Origin: JAVBOW01 sp031551595
Lineage (GTDB): Bacteria; Bacteroidota; Bacteroidia; Bacteroidales; Rikenellaceae
DNA: 9,430 nucleotides
Assembly (NCBI GenBank): GCA_031551595.1
Contig: JAVBNK010000172.1
Location: forward strand, 1-9,430
Direction: 5' to 3'
A model generated the notes under the pieces. It did no database searches, was not told where the DNA came from, and worked only from the letters and a program-made list of their open reading frames with translations. A program made the position numbers and the translations under genes. This document shows positions 1 through 7,867 of the stretch, one piece after another (position 1 is the first letter of the stretch; each line of letters starts with the position of its first letter).

Positions 1-56
1 TCGGTGTACGCCACGGCGGCAAACGATAGTACAGACAGTACAATCAGGTGTCTCAT
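1..56 (-). CDS. N-terminus of an exported protein (partial, runs off left edge)
   Basis: Only the first 18 codons are in the window: reading leftwards from the ATG at 56-54 gives MRHLIVLSVLSFAAVAYT. This is a short basic start (Arg2, His3) followed by a hydrophobic core of about 14 residues, the beginning of a Sec signal peptide, so the product is probably exported to the periplasm or outer membrane. The mature protein is not visible and no family can be assigned. It lies on the same strand as the SusC/SusD cluster but about 300 bp downstream of it and beyond a hairpin terminator, so it is probably transcribed from its own promoter. It could still be a functional member of the locus. The identification as a real gene rests on the signal-peptide character and the conserved orientation. 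Confidence 0.6.
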   Translation of the reverse strand, partial: MRHLIVLSVLSFAAVAYT

Positions 57-314
57 AGGTTTATCCACTTTAAATGGTCAATTCCCCGCTACTCAAATTC
101 CCCGTGCACGGCGTGGGTTTCCTCCCCGCGGTCCGGCCTCAGGTAAACCCGGCTCTGCCCTCGCCCGCAACGTCGGTTGCGACGTTGCCGCGATTCACAT
201 CCCGTGGCTGCGGGGGCGACGCGAAGCGTCGAGTCGCGGGATGTTGCGGGCGCCACAGGCGCCTGCAACCTTGTTAATACTTCATAGCCTTGCTGCGGGG
301 CGGGTCATTTCTAA
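57..314. other. Intergenic region with three hairpins and a 9-bp direct repeat
   Basis: No convincing gene is seen here. Three inverted repeats stand close together. The first pairs 168-175 with 180-187 (8 bp perfect, 4-nt loop). The second pairs 198-204 with 237-243 (7 bp) and encloses a 6-bp GAA-loop hairpin at 217-231. The third pairs 243-254 with 258-269 (11 of 12 positions Watson-Crick, 3-nt loop). Nearer the downstream gene, AATTCCCCG occurs twice, at 80-88 and 96-104. A TTTG on the minus strand (97-94) could be a Bacteroidota -33 element, but no TAnnTTTG -7 box stands at the right distance. The region must hold the promoter of the 56-1 gene if the terminator at 315-347 works. The hairpins resemble dispersed intergenic palindromic repeats, which is inference. 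Confidence 0.5.
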
Positions 315-347
315 AAGCGCCCTGCAACCGCCGGCCGCAGGGCGCTT
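315..347 (-). terminator. Hairpin terminator of the SusC-to-TlpA operon
   Basis: An 11-bp perfect GC-rich stem pairs 315-325 with 337-347 around an 11-nt loop. Read on the minus strand, the stem ends in a run of four T (two of them in the stem) before AG. It begins only 5 nt after the stop codon of the thioredoxin-like gene, the expected place for an operon-end terminator. The T-run is short, so termination may be partial. Confidence 0.7.
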
Positions 348-352
348 CAATA

Positions 353-1747
353 TTACTTTTCCCTGAGGATTTCGATCAGGATCGAAAGTTCGTCGGCCAG
401 TTGGCTGGGGCTGCCGCCGTAGCCGATCGACACATACCTCACGCGGCCATCCTTCACCGCTACCTTGCACGGCACGCCCGAAACGCCGAGCAACTCGCGG
501 AAGTATTTGTACACCGCGCCCGGCTTGTTGTTCTTCGCCGTTTCCAGGTCGTAAAGCCAATTGAACGTATACCTGTTTTTGGCGATGAACCGCTCGACAT
601 TTTCTACGGTGTCGTCCGTGGAAACGAAGTAGAACCCCACGCCCGGATCGGCGGCGAACTTATCCACGGCCATCTGCATCCCCGGGAACGCCTTGATGCA
701 GGGATAGCACCACGTGCCCCAGAAATCGAGGATCACCACCCGGTTGCCCCAGTCGGCGCTGCGGACCGCACGGCCGTCGTTTGTTTCGAGCGAGAAAGCG
801 GTGTAGGGTATGTCGATGATATGCTCCAGCATTTCCCGGCGTATCTTTTCCTGCCCTTCGGCCGATTTCAGGCCGTCCAGGTAGGCGGCGTAGCCCTCCG
901 CCGAACCCTTCTGTGCCACATAGATCCGCTCCAGCCGCTCCAGCATCGCAGGTGTAGCTGCATTGGCGTGCACGGCGGCTTCGAGGAATCGTTCCGCCTC
1001 GGCCTGCGTGCCCGCATGTTTGAGCGCTTCCACATACGCTTCGTTCAGGTCGGGGTCGGCATAGCGTTTTTCGGGCGTGACATACCCGATGAACTCTTTC
1101 GCCTCGCCGTATCTGCCCAGCCGGGCGAGCAGCCGGATGTGGGCCGACAACCGGGCGTCCAGTTGCGACTGCGCGAGCCGGTCGCCGCTGACGTTCTCGT
1201 AGCCCTGCATCGTGCCGTCGTGCCGTTTGGCGATCATTTGGCGGATGTAGGCGTCGGCCACCGGATAATGGTCCGTAAAGTCGAAGTGCGGAATCTTCAG
1301 AAGCCCCTCGACGTTCCATCGGTAGGTTTCGTTCAATGCCTTGAAGTACATCTCGGTGGCATAGGCGCGGGCACGGTCGTACTGTTTGGCGCCCATCAGG
1401 GCGGTGATCAGCGAACGGTAGGTATTGTAGTAGAGGAACTCCTGGTTCTTCAGCTCAGGGTGCTGTTGCCATTCGGCCAGCGGAAACTCTTTAAGGAACC
1501 CTTCCAGTTTTTCGACCGTATTGGCGGCGGTCAGGCCCTGCATGGCTTTCTGGCTGGCAATGAAGCGTGCGGCTTCGCCGTGCGGGTATTTCGCCAGGAT
1601 GATCCGCTCGACCGAGTCGGCGGCGGCCGCATCCTTCAACTGGAAACGGTAGCGGTCGCGCACCTCGATGCAGGATTTCTCGTTATCCTGCGCCGACACT
1701 CCGTAACCTCCCGCTGCGAGCAGGAGAAACAATAAGCATTTTTTCAT
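353..1747 (-). CDS. Secreted TlpA/AhpC-type thioredoxin-fold protein with helical N-terminal region
   Basis: This is a 464-aa protein starting at ATG 1747, 7 nt after the stop of the upstream gene. Residues 1-19 form a type I signal peptide (cleavage likely at VSA|Q). There is no lipobox, so the protein is predicted to be free in the periplasm. Residues 20 to about 310 are mostly helical, unassigned, and contain stretches resembling TPR-like helical hairpins. Residues about 318-464 are a TlpA-like thioredoxin domain with the redox motif WCYPC (Cys347, Cys350) preceded by VVILDFWGT, a central VGFYFVSTDD strand, and a cis-proline loop GVPCKVAV (Pro426). Such Bacteroidota proteins are thought to reduce disulfides or handle oxidised substrates in the periplasm. 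Being last gene of the SusC/SusD operon suggests it acts on imported material or on cluster proteins. Cys427 directly after the cis-proline, where Thr is usual, is odd. The thioredoxin fold is sure; the substrate is unknown. Confidence 0.92.
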   Translation of the reverse strand: MKKCLLFLLLAAGGYGVSAQDNEKSCIEVRDRYRFQLKDAAAADSVERIILAKYPHGEAARFIASQKAMQGLTAANTVEKLEGFLKEFPLAEWQQHPELKNQEFLYYNTYRSLITALMGAKQYDRARAYATEMYFKALNETYRWNVEGLLKIPHFDFTDHYPVADAYIRQMIAKRHDGTMQGYENVSGDRLAQSQLDARLSAHIRLLARLGRYGEAKEFIGYVTPEKRYADPDLNEAYVEALKHAGTQAEAERFLEAAVHANAATPAMLERLERIYVAQKGSAEGYAAYLDGLKSAEGQEKIRREMLEHIIDIPYTAFSLETNDGRAVRSADWGNRVVILDFWGTWCYPCIKAFPGMQMAVDKFAADPGVGFYFVSTDDTVENVERFIAKNRYTFNWLYDLETAKNNKPGAVYKYFRELLGVSGVPCKVAVKDGRVRYVSIGYGGSPSQLADELSILIEILREK

Positions 1748-1754
1748 GGCCGGA

Positions 1755-2651
1755 TCAGTCGTTAAGCGCCTCGCCCATGGCGTGCAGGTCGATGCCGTAC
1801 TCGTCCTTGAAGAACTTCAGCACGACTTCGTATTTTTGCCTGATCAGGTGGGTTTTCACGTAGGCCCCCCACTGGCCGATGGATTGGTCCCACACTTCGC
1901 TGCAGTCGATGGCGTCGGACAGGGCCCAGGCTTTGAAGTCGGCTTCGGTCATCGAGGTCAGGTATTTGACATAGGTGCCCAGGTCGTAGGCCGGGGATTG
2001 TCCCCCGTCGAGGTATTCCAGGAAACCGTAGCCGTTGTAGCCCCAACTTCCCGTGTAATTGCCGCCCTGGCCCTGGTTGGTGGTTCTATGCAGGGCGATG
2101 AAAGCGGCCGGGATCACCAGCTTGCCTTTGGCGGCCGCATAGGCGACCAGGCTCCGGTTGAGGGTGCCGATGGCCGTGCGGCGCTCGGCGGCGGTCATTT
2201 GGTCGATCTTTTCGGACGCGTGGCCGAAGGCGATGTGGTTCAGCCCGTAGACTGCCGGGTAGTAAACGTTCCCGGAGCCGGTGACCGTATGGATCTCCGA
2301 CGCCAGCAGGATGCGGTAGGGCAGCCACTCCGTCAGCAGGTCGTCGTCCCAAAGCCCGAGCCAGTCGTTCACGATCAGGCCGACCGCTTTGCCGACATAA
2401 TCCTTGTCCGCCTGGCTGGAGTGGTACGGCAGCGACGAGGTGATGTTCCACCGGAAGTCCGATTCCCTGTATTGATACAGGATCTGGGTGTTGTACTTGT
2501 CGTAGAAGGCCGCGATCTGCTGGTCGTAGGCGGCATTTCCCTGCGGAAATTCGTAAAACTCCTGCGGTTCGGACGCCGTGAGGCTCTTCTCGGAACATGC
2601 GCAGAGCATGGCCCCGCAGCATATCGGTAAAAATATGAAATACTTTTTCAT
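1755..2651 (-). CDS. Peptidase_Mx1-like / substrate import-associated metallohydrolase-family lipoprotein lacking HExxH
   Basis: This is a 298-aa lipoprotein. The signal peptide ends in the lipobox LCAC with Cys19 as the lipidated residue. Its layout matches, from memory, the zinc metallohydrolase lipoproteins found beside SusC/SusD pairs (TIGR04549, Peptidase_Mx1-like). Shared features are an N-terminal segment after the lipid anchor with a YDQQIAAFYDKYN-type start, a central 'TTN' block, and a C-terminal block RQKYEVVLKFFKDEYGIDL (271-289) very like family members. In the family the central block reads about HHEFxHILHQT. Here the corresponding stretch at 179-190 is VIPAAFIALHRT, so both zinc-binding His and the catalytic Glu are absent and only the trailing L-H-x-T remains. 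No HExxH occurs elsewhere. The reading frame is open and tightly spaced (18 nt from the SusD gene, 7 nt to the next), so this looks like a kept, non-catalytic member, probably a surface or periplasmic binding lipoprotein. Family assignment is by recall and needs a profile search. Confidence 0.8.
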   Translation of the reverse strand: MKKYFIFLPICCGAMLCACSEKSLTASEPQEFYEFPQGNAAYDQQIAAFYDKYNTQILYQYRESDFRWNITSSLPYHSSQADKDYVGKAVGLIVNDWLGLWDDDLLTEWLPYRILLASEIHTVTGSGNVYYPAVYGLNHIAFGHASEKIDQMTAAERRTAIGTLNRSLVAYAAAKGKLVIPAAFIALHRTTNQGQGGNYTGSWGYNGYGFLEYLDGGQSPAYDLGTYVKYLTSMTEADFKAWALSDAIDCSEVWDQSIGQWGAYVKTHLIRQKYEVVLKFFKDEYGIDLHAMGEALND

Positions 2652-2669
2652 AGTCGTCTGTTTTGGGCG

Positions 2670-4121
2670 TTATTCCGCCGAGCCGATGCGCTGGGCGGCC
2701 AATTCGTTTTGGGTGAGCGTCCTGTTACGTTGGAGGATATCCTCCGGGATAGGCAATACGTAGGCCGGGTCCTGGGCGTTGAGGGTATAGACCGTCCTGG
2801 TCCCGGTCGCGTCGACCCACGTGTGTTTGATCTGCGGCATTCCGTAACGGCGCAGGTCGAACCAGCGGTGGCCTTCGAAAAAAAGCTCGCGGCGGCGTTC
2901 CTCGCGGCAGAACGTTTCGAGGGCATCGGCCGTGGTCAGCACGTAGTCGGCGTAGCTGGCGAAACGCTTGCTGCGCAGGGCGTTCAGGTCGGCAACCGCC
3001 AGCGGTCCCGAAGCGCTGTGGCCCGCCTTGTATTTCATGGCGTAGGCCTCGGCACGGTTCAGGTACAGTTCGGCGGTGCGCCACGCATTGCCCATTTCCG
3101 ACGTGCCCGCTTTGCTGCTTTGGTAGAACCCGTAATAAGCATTGAGGTTCATGAATTTGCTTTTCCGGCTGTCGGTGCCGTCGAGGGAGCCCGAGAGGTC
3201 GCCTGACATCGCATAAGGCCCGTAGAGGCCGTACGTGGCGTCCACGCCTTGGAATACGAAGATCGTTTCGGGGAACCGGCTCGATATGGGGCCGTTATTG
3301 GGGTTCATGGTGTTGCTGAGCGCATAGTCGGGCAGGTGGACCAGTCCGGGAGCGCTTTCGAGCGCCTTTCCGGCATGCGCGATCACCTGGTCCCAATCTT
3401 CCATGTAGAGGTACACGCGCGAGGCGAACAGGCGGGCTGCCGTATGGCTGATGCGGAAAGCGCCGTTGTTCTTCCGGTGGCGTTCCAGCAGGGCGATCGC
3501 TTCCTCGATATCGGCGGTGATCCGGGCGTAGACCTCCCTGACCGAATGGCGCGGCATACCTTCATCCAACACTTCGGATTTGAGCGAGAGGGTCACTCCG
3601 GGGCTTTGTTCCGGTGTGGTTCCCGGTGCGTTATAGGGCTTGGCGAACAGGTTCACCAACTGGAAATAGTAATAGGCCCGCAGCGCCAGGGCTTCCCCGA
3701 CGACCTGGTCCTTGTCGGCCTGCGAGCCTGCGGACCCGGGGGCCAGTTCGGTGATCATGTTACAGACCATGATCTTGGCGTAAAGGTTCTTGTACATCGT
3801 GCTGCCCATGGCGACGGACGAATGCATGTAGGGCTGCCATGCGAATACGTCTTTATAGGCGAGCCTGGTCTTGTCGTAATTGTATTCGGAGGACTTCACG
3901 CCCATCACGTCGTCGCTCATCAGGTTGGTCAGCCCGTCCAGCGTGCTGAAGAACGGGTAGCCCTGTCCCTGGAGCAATTCGGCGAAGGACTCGGTGTTTT
4001 TCGGCTCGAACTCGTCCTGCGAAGTCTCTTCCAGGAATTTGTCGCACGAGGCGAGCATCGTCGCGGCCAGCGCGGCCAGCGCCAGCGGCTTTATCGCGGT
4101 ATGTAGTATATTGATTTTCAT
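2670..4121 (-). CDS. SusD/RagB-like outer-membrane nutrient-binding lipoprotein
   Basis: This is a 483-aa lipoprotein that forms the extracellular lid over the SusC channel and binds substrate. The signal peptide ends in LASC with Cys26 as the lipidated residue, followed by DKFLEE, typical of SusD proteins. Family hallmarks are the N-terminal SusD-like block EALALRAYYYFQLVNLFAKPYN-type helix (143-164), the TPR-like helix R-T-A-E-L-Y-L-N-R-A-E-A-Y (348-360), LNALRSKRF (379-387), the highly conserved block from EERRRELFFEG to WFDLRRYG (407-427), and the C-terminal LPIPEDILQRN. Length is at the short end for the family (commonly about 500-600 aa). It follows the SusC gene by 13 nt and precedes the metallohydrolase-like gene by 18 nt, so all are surely co-transcribed. 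The substrate cannot be read from the sequence. It is not called susD because it is unlikely to be the starch protein. Confidence 0.96.
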   Translation of the reverse strand: MKINILHTAIKPLALAALAATMLASCDKFLEETSQDEFEPKNTESFAELLQGQGYPFFSTLDGLTNLMSDDVMGVKSSEYNYDKTRLAYKDVFAWQPYMHSSVAMGSTMYKNLYAKIMVCNMITELAPGSAGSQADKDQVVGEALALRAYYYFQLVNLFAKPYNAPGTTPEQSPGVTLSLKSEVLDEGMPRHSVREVYARITADIEEAIALLERHRKNNGAFRISHTAARLFASRVYLYMEDWDQVIAHAGKALESAPGLVHLPDYALSNTMNPNNGPISSRFPETIFVFQGVDATYGLYGPYAMSGDLSGSLDGTDSRKSKFMNLNAYYGFYQSSKAGTSEMGNAWRTAELYLNRAEAYAMKYKAGHSASGPLAVADLNALRSKRFASYADYVLTTADALETFCREERRRELFFEGHRWFDLRRYGMPQIKHTWVDATGTRTVYTLNAQDPAYVLPIPEDILQRNRTLTQNELAAQRIGSAE

Positions 4122-4134
4122 AGTTGCTCGTCAT

Positions 4135-7100
4135 TTAAAAGCTGATACTGAAGGAGAGCGTGTAATTCCGGGTGATCGGCAGGGCCGTGCCGCCGGTGTT
4201 GTCGATCTCGGGATCCTGCCCGTTGAATTTTTTGCTGCACAGGGTGAAAGGGTTGGATACGCCGAATGAACATGCCATCGTACCGGCGCCCAGGTGCGAG
4301 AGCACCTCGCGGCCGAAATAGTAGCTCAACGAAAGGTTGCGGCAGCGGAAGAAATCGCCGTCCACGATCCGTGCCGTCGAGTAGTTGTACAGCTCGTAGG
4401 AGTTCATCGATCCGATCGGCGTCTGGAGCAGGTAGCTGCCCGAATTGCCGTCGTAGACGAAACCGGGGACGGTGGTCGTCTTCTGGTCGCCCGGTTTCTT
4501 CCAGCGGCCCAGCAATTCCGTGCCCAGGTTGTCCTGGGGCGAAGGCATCTTCAGGGCGCCGCCGAAGAGGGGATTCAGGCGTTTTACGTGGCCGAACGCG
4601 AACGCGAAGCTGGCATTGACCGAAAAGTTCCTGTAATAGACCGAAGTGCTGAAGCCGCCGTTGAATTTCGGGTCGCGCTGGCCGCAGTACTCCAGGTAGG
4701 TGGTCGGGTCATCGCTCTGCTCGACCGTCTCGCCGTACGGGGCGGTGTCGGCAAAGGTGGCGATGCCCGTATCGGGGTTCAGGCCGGTGAATCTCCACGC
4801 GTAAAGCCCTCCGACCGCCTTGCCGTCCCGGAACGCATTGCCTGCGATGTAAGCCGAATAGGTGTATTCGTTGTCGTCCCTGCCGGTCTGGCCGGCCTTG
4901 TTGGTGTTCTTGGAGAAGACCGTCGAAACGACCCATTTGAAATCCCTGGTCTGTACGGGGACGAACGACAGCGCCAGTTCGATACCGGTATTCTGGATGT
5001 TGGCGCCGTTACGGTAGATGCCGTCCACGCCGTATTCGGCCGGTACGTCCAGCTCGAAGATCACGTCGCGGCCGTTCTTGACGTAGTAGTCCAGCGTACC
5101 GCGGATGCGGTTGTCCAGGACCGCGAAATCGAGGCCGAGGTTGACGGTCTGCGTTTTTTCCCAGCGCAGGTCGGGGTAAGGATAGCGGCTCACGTTGAGC
5201 TGGTACTCGCCCGTGAAGCGGTTGACCAGCGTCGACGGGTATTTGACGATCAGGTTGGGCCCCACCGAAGTGGGCACGCTGCCCTGGAAACCGTACGATG
5301 CGCGCAGTTTGAGCTCCTGTACCCATTTGCTCCCGGCGAACCACGCTTCCTGGTCGATATTCCACGCCCCGGCCACGCTCCACACGGGCTGGAAACGATT
5401 GTTCGTGTACTGGCCGAAGCGGTTCGAGGCGTCCGAACGGATGTTGGCGTTCAGCACGTAGCGGTTCTTAAAACTGTACGCCATGATGCCGTACAGGCCG
5501 ATGGTGTTCGAGATCGTGTTGATGTTGCCCACGGTGTGCTTTTCCAGTGAGGAATAATAGGCCGTTCCCACGCCGTTGTACCCCGACGTTTTCGTGTCGT
5601 ACTCATAGCTGATCGCATGGCCGCGGTCGGGGTAATAGCCCCATTCGGTCGTGCGAAGGCCTTTGTATTCGTTGGACTGCATCTCCGCCCCAAGCGAAAC
5701 GTTGAACACATGGTCGCGGCCCGCCATTTTGTTGTAGTTGAATTGTCCGCGGGCGGCATAGCTCGCCTGGTCGGTGTTATTGTAGAGCAGGATGCCGCCT
5801 TTGGGCAGGGGCGAGGCGTATTCTTCGGCGCTGCGGGGTTCGACCGCCCCGAAATCGTAACCGCGGATCGTGGCGATGTAGTAGGAGCGCTCGGCGGCCC
5901 ACTGGCGGTTTTGGGTATTGGAATAGTCGGTGGCGAAAGAGCCCTGGAACTGGAGGCCCCTCGTGATGCGGGCGGTAAGCGATACGCTGGCTTTCATCTG
6001 GCGGCCGATTATCTCGTTGCCTGTGTTGGCCAGCTCGTTCAGGATGTTGTACGACAGGGGGAAGTTCGATCCCACGGCAGTCATCGTGGTCGTATAGGTG
6101 GTGTAGTACTCGTCCGGGCTGATGGCGCGCGAAGTTTTCAGGGCGTAGTCCATCGGGTTGACCGTGTAGAAGCCTTCCGCTTTGCGGTTGGAGTAGCTGA
6201 GCCGCCAGTCGACGTGTACCGCCTCGCCGAAACGGGTGGTCATGTTCATGTTGAGGTTGTAGCGGGTCTGGTCGTCGCCTTTCGCGGCGCCGCGGCTGTC
6301 GCCGTAGCCCGCCGACACATAATAGCGGTTGCTGAGGGTGCCGCCCGAAACGCTCACGTTGTAATCCTGGCTGAAAGCGTCACGGAAAAGCAGGTCGAAC
6401 CAGTCCGTGTTCATCGTTTCCAGCGTCGCCACGCGGCGGTCGAACTGGTCTTTGGTGATCAGTTTGTCGTAGAAATCGAACAGGGCGCCTTCGTAAGCCG
6501 TCCGGTAGGGCATCGATTCATAGATATAGCCGTTCTCGGCCACCTCTTTCGAAAGGCCGACGCGCTGTTTGGAATTCATCAGCTGGTAGTCCTGGTAACG
6601 CGGGCGGGCGGTGAATCCGAATGAACCGGAGAAGCTGACCGACGGTTTTCCGATCTCGCCGCGTTTGGTGGTCACCACGATCACGCCGTTGGCTGCACGC
6701 GTACCGTAGATCGCCGTAGCCGAGGCGTCCTTCAGGAAGGTGAGGCTTTCTATGTCGTTGGGATTCAGTCCGGCGATGGCGTTGCCGAGCAGGCTCAGGC
6801 TCGAATTCTGGTTGAGCTGGTCGGCCATTACCTGCGGCGTGCCGCTCAGTATGTTGTTCAGTTCGTCGTTGGACAGTTGTGTGGGGTCTTCCCGGATGAT
6901 GCCGTCCACGACCCAGATGGGTGCGGCGTTGCCGTAGATGGTCGACGATCCGCGGATGCGCATCCGCGGGGTGGCGTTGGGGCTGCCCGACGAATTCATC
7001 ACCATCAGGCCGGGAATCTGTCCCTGCAGCATTTTGTCCACTGTATTGACGCCCGCCATGCGTATGTCGTCCATCTTTACGGAGGTGACTGCGCTGGCCG

Positions 7101-7782
7101 ATATGCGTTTGTCCATCACCGTATAACCCGTGATCACTACATCGTCCACGGCTGCGGTGGCTGTTTTGAGCACCACTGCCAGGGTTTGGCCTTCGGTAAA
7201 CTTCACCGTTTTTTTCTCGAAGCCCAGGTGCGATACGACCAGGTTGCCGGTCGCGGTACGCACGGGAATTGTAAACGTCCCGTCCGCATCGGTCGCCACC
7301 CCCGTATGGGTATTCTCGACCACGACGGTCGCACCTGGCACCGCGTTGCCTTCCGCATCGGTCACTTTGCCCTTGATCAGGATGGTGCGGGAAGCCTGCT
7401 GGGTGGCGGCGGCCGCGGCAGCGCGGCTGATCAGCACCACCTTGTCCTGGATCTCGTACTGGTATCCGTTGGCTGCCAATAGGTTGTCGAGCACCTGTTC
7501 CAGCGACGCCTCTTTCAGTGATACCGATGCCCGCTGGTCCTGGCGGATCAGCCCTTTCTGGTAGAAAAACTGGTATCCGGTCTGCGCTTTGAGGTCGTTG
7601 AGCGCCTCCACGATGGTTTTGTTCGCGAAGCTTACGTTGAGCTTCACCTGCTGCGACCAGGATGGGGCTGCGGAAAGGCTGCCTGCGCAGCATAACAACA
7701 GGAATAATTTGATCTTCATCACAAGTAGGGGTTTTCTCCACTTCCCGGGCGGGAAATGGAAGGGGGTGTAGATTTTTTTCAT
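4135..7782 (-). CDS. SusC/RagA-like TonB-dependent outer-membrane transporter with STN domain
   Basis: This is a 1215-aa TonB-dependent transporter. Domain order is: extended signal region (1 to about 43); STN domain (about 47-120, ending YEIQDKVVLISR), which contacts a periplasmic anti-sigma factor; carboxypeptidase-regulatory-like domain (about 134-206, ILIKGKVTD...NAVPGATV); a TonB-box-like DDVVITGY (213-220); plug domain with the SusC motif LKDASATAIYGTRAANGVIV (350-369) followed by TTKRG; then the beta-barrel ending LSFSISF, with the terminal Phe needed for barrel assembly. The STN domain plus an adjacent fecR gene points to substrate-triggered ECF sigma signalling. The start at 7782 gives an extra 21 residues (with GKWRK before Met22), seen in many relatives. 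A start at Met22 (7719) would give a conventional signal peptide MKIKLFLLLCCAGSLSA. Neither start changes the mature protein. Substrate unknown. Confidence 0.97.
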   Translation of the reverse strand: MKKIYTPFHFPPGKWRKPLLVMKIKLFLLLCCAGSLSAAPSWSQQVKLNVSFANKTIVEALNDLKAQTGYQFFYQKGLIRQDQRASVSLKEASLEQVLDNLLAANGYQYEIQDKVVLISRAAAAAATQQASRTILIKGKVTDAEGNAVPGATVVVENTHTGVATDADGTFTIPVRTATGNLVVSHLGFEKKTVKFTEGQTLAVVLKTATAAVDDVVITGYTVMDKRISASAVTSVKMDDIRMAGVNTVDKMLQGQIPGLMVMNSSGSPNATPRMRIRGSSTIYGNAAPIWVVDGIIREDPTQLSNDELNNILSGTPQVMADQLNQNSSLSLLGNAIAGLNPNDIESLTFLKDASATAIYGTRAANGVIVVTTKRGEIGKPSVSFSGSFGFTARPRYQDYQLMNSKQRVGLSKEVAENGYIYESMPYRTAYEGALFDFYDKLITKDQFDRRVATLETMNTDWFDLLFRDAFSQDYNVSVSGGTLSNRYYVSAGYGDSRGAAKGDDQTRYNLNMNMTTRFGEAVHVDWRLSYSNRKAEGFYTVNPMDYALKTSRAISPDEYYTTYTTTMTAVGSNFPLSYNILNELANTGNEIIGRQMKASVSLTARITRGLQFQGSFATDYSNTQNRQWAAERSYYIATIRGYDFGAVEPRSAEEYASPLPKGGILLYNNTDQASYAARGQFNYNKMAGRDHVFNVSLGAEMQSNEYKGLRTTEWGYYPDRGHAISYEYDTKTSGYNGVGTAYYSSLEKHTVGNINTISNTIGLYGIMAYSFKNRYVLNANIRSDASNRFGQYTNNRFQPVWSVAGAWNIDQEAWFAGSKWVQELKLRASYGFQGSVPTSVGPNLIVKYPSTLVNRFTGEYQLNVSRYPYPDLRWEKTQTVNLGLDFAVLDNRIRGTLDYYVKNGRDVIFELDVPAEYGVDGIYRNGANIQNTGIELALSFVPVQTRDFKWVVSTVFSKNTNKAGQTGRDDNEYTYSAYIAGNAFRDGKAVGGLYAWRFTGLNPDTGIATFADTAPYGETVEQSDDPTTYLEYCGQRDPKFNGGFSTSVYYRNFSVNASFAFAFGHVKRLNPLFGGALKMPSPQDNLGTELLGRWKKPGDQKTTTVPGFVYDGNSGSYLLQTPIGSMNSYELYNYSTARIVDGDFFRCRNLSLSYYFGREVLSHLGAGTMACSFGVSNPFTLCSKKFNGQDPEIDNTGGTALPITRNYTLSFSISF

Positions 7783-7867
7783 ACTTTTGTTATTTGAGTT
7801 AGTATTGCACCTGCTCGCAACAGGTGTGGTCGTAATTCGCGGGAGGACCTGTCCGTTCTCCCGTTTT
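7783..7867 (-). promoter_or_regulatory. fecR-susC spacer with two hairpins (possible leader or ECF promoter)
   Basis: This 85-nt spacer separates the fecR stop from the SusC start and is far longer than the 7-18 nt gaps downstream. It holds two inverted repeats: 7808-7813 with 7821-7826 (CACCTG/CAGGTG, 7-nt loop) and 7841-7845 with 7858-7862 (5 bp, with a further inner GGAC/GTCC). Neither is followed by a T-run on the minus strand, so neither looks like a terminator. In related FecR/SusC loci the ECF-dependent promoter of the transporter operon sits in this spacer. I see no TAnnTTTG box, which would fit an ECF rather than a housekeeping promoter, but no ECF consensus can be named. Confidence 0.35.

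Noticed and set aside
290..1735. 481-codon open frame on the plus strand
   Set aside because: It lies antisense to the thioredoxin-like gene, whose motifs (WCYPC, signal peptide) are unambiguous. The plus-strand product has no recognisable domain and reflects GC-rich codon bias.
4294..5550. 418-codon open frame on the plus strand
   Set aside because: Antisense to the SusC beta-barrel; the predicted product is low-complexity Val/Arg/Gly-rich with no family signature.
5617..6624. 335-codon open frame on the plus strand
   Set aside because: Same situation, antisense to SusC; no start context or domain supports it.
6518..7741. 407-codon minus-strand frame overlapping the SusC N-terminal half
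   Set aside because: It is out of frame with the clear STN and plug motifs and its product is Arg/Gly/Pro-rich without a family.
7806..7828. Intrinsic terminator between fecR and SusC
   Set aside because: The 6-bp stem is not followed by a T-run on either strand.
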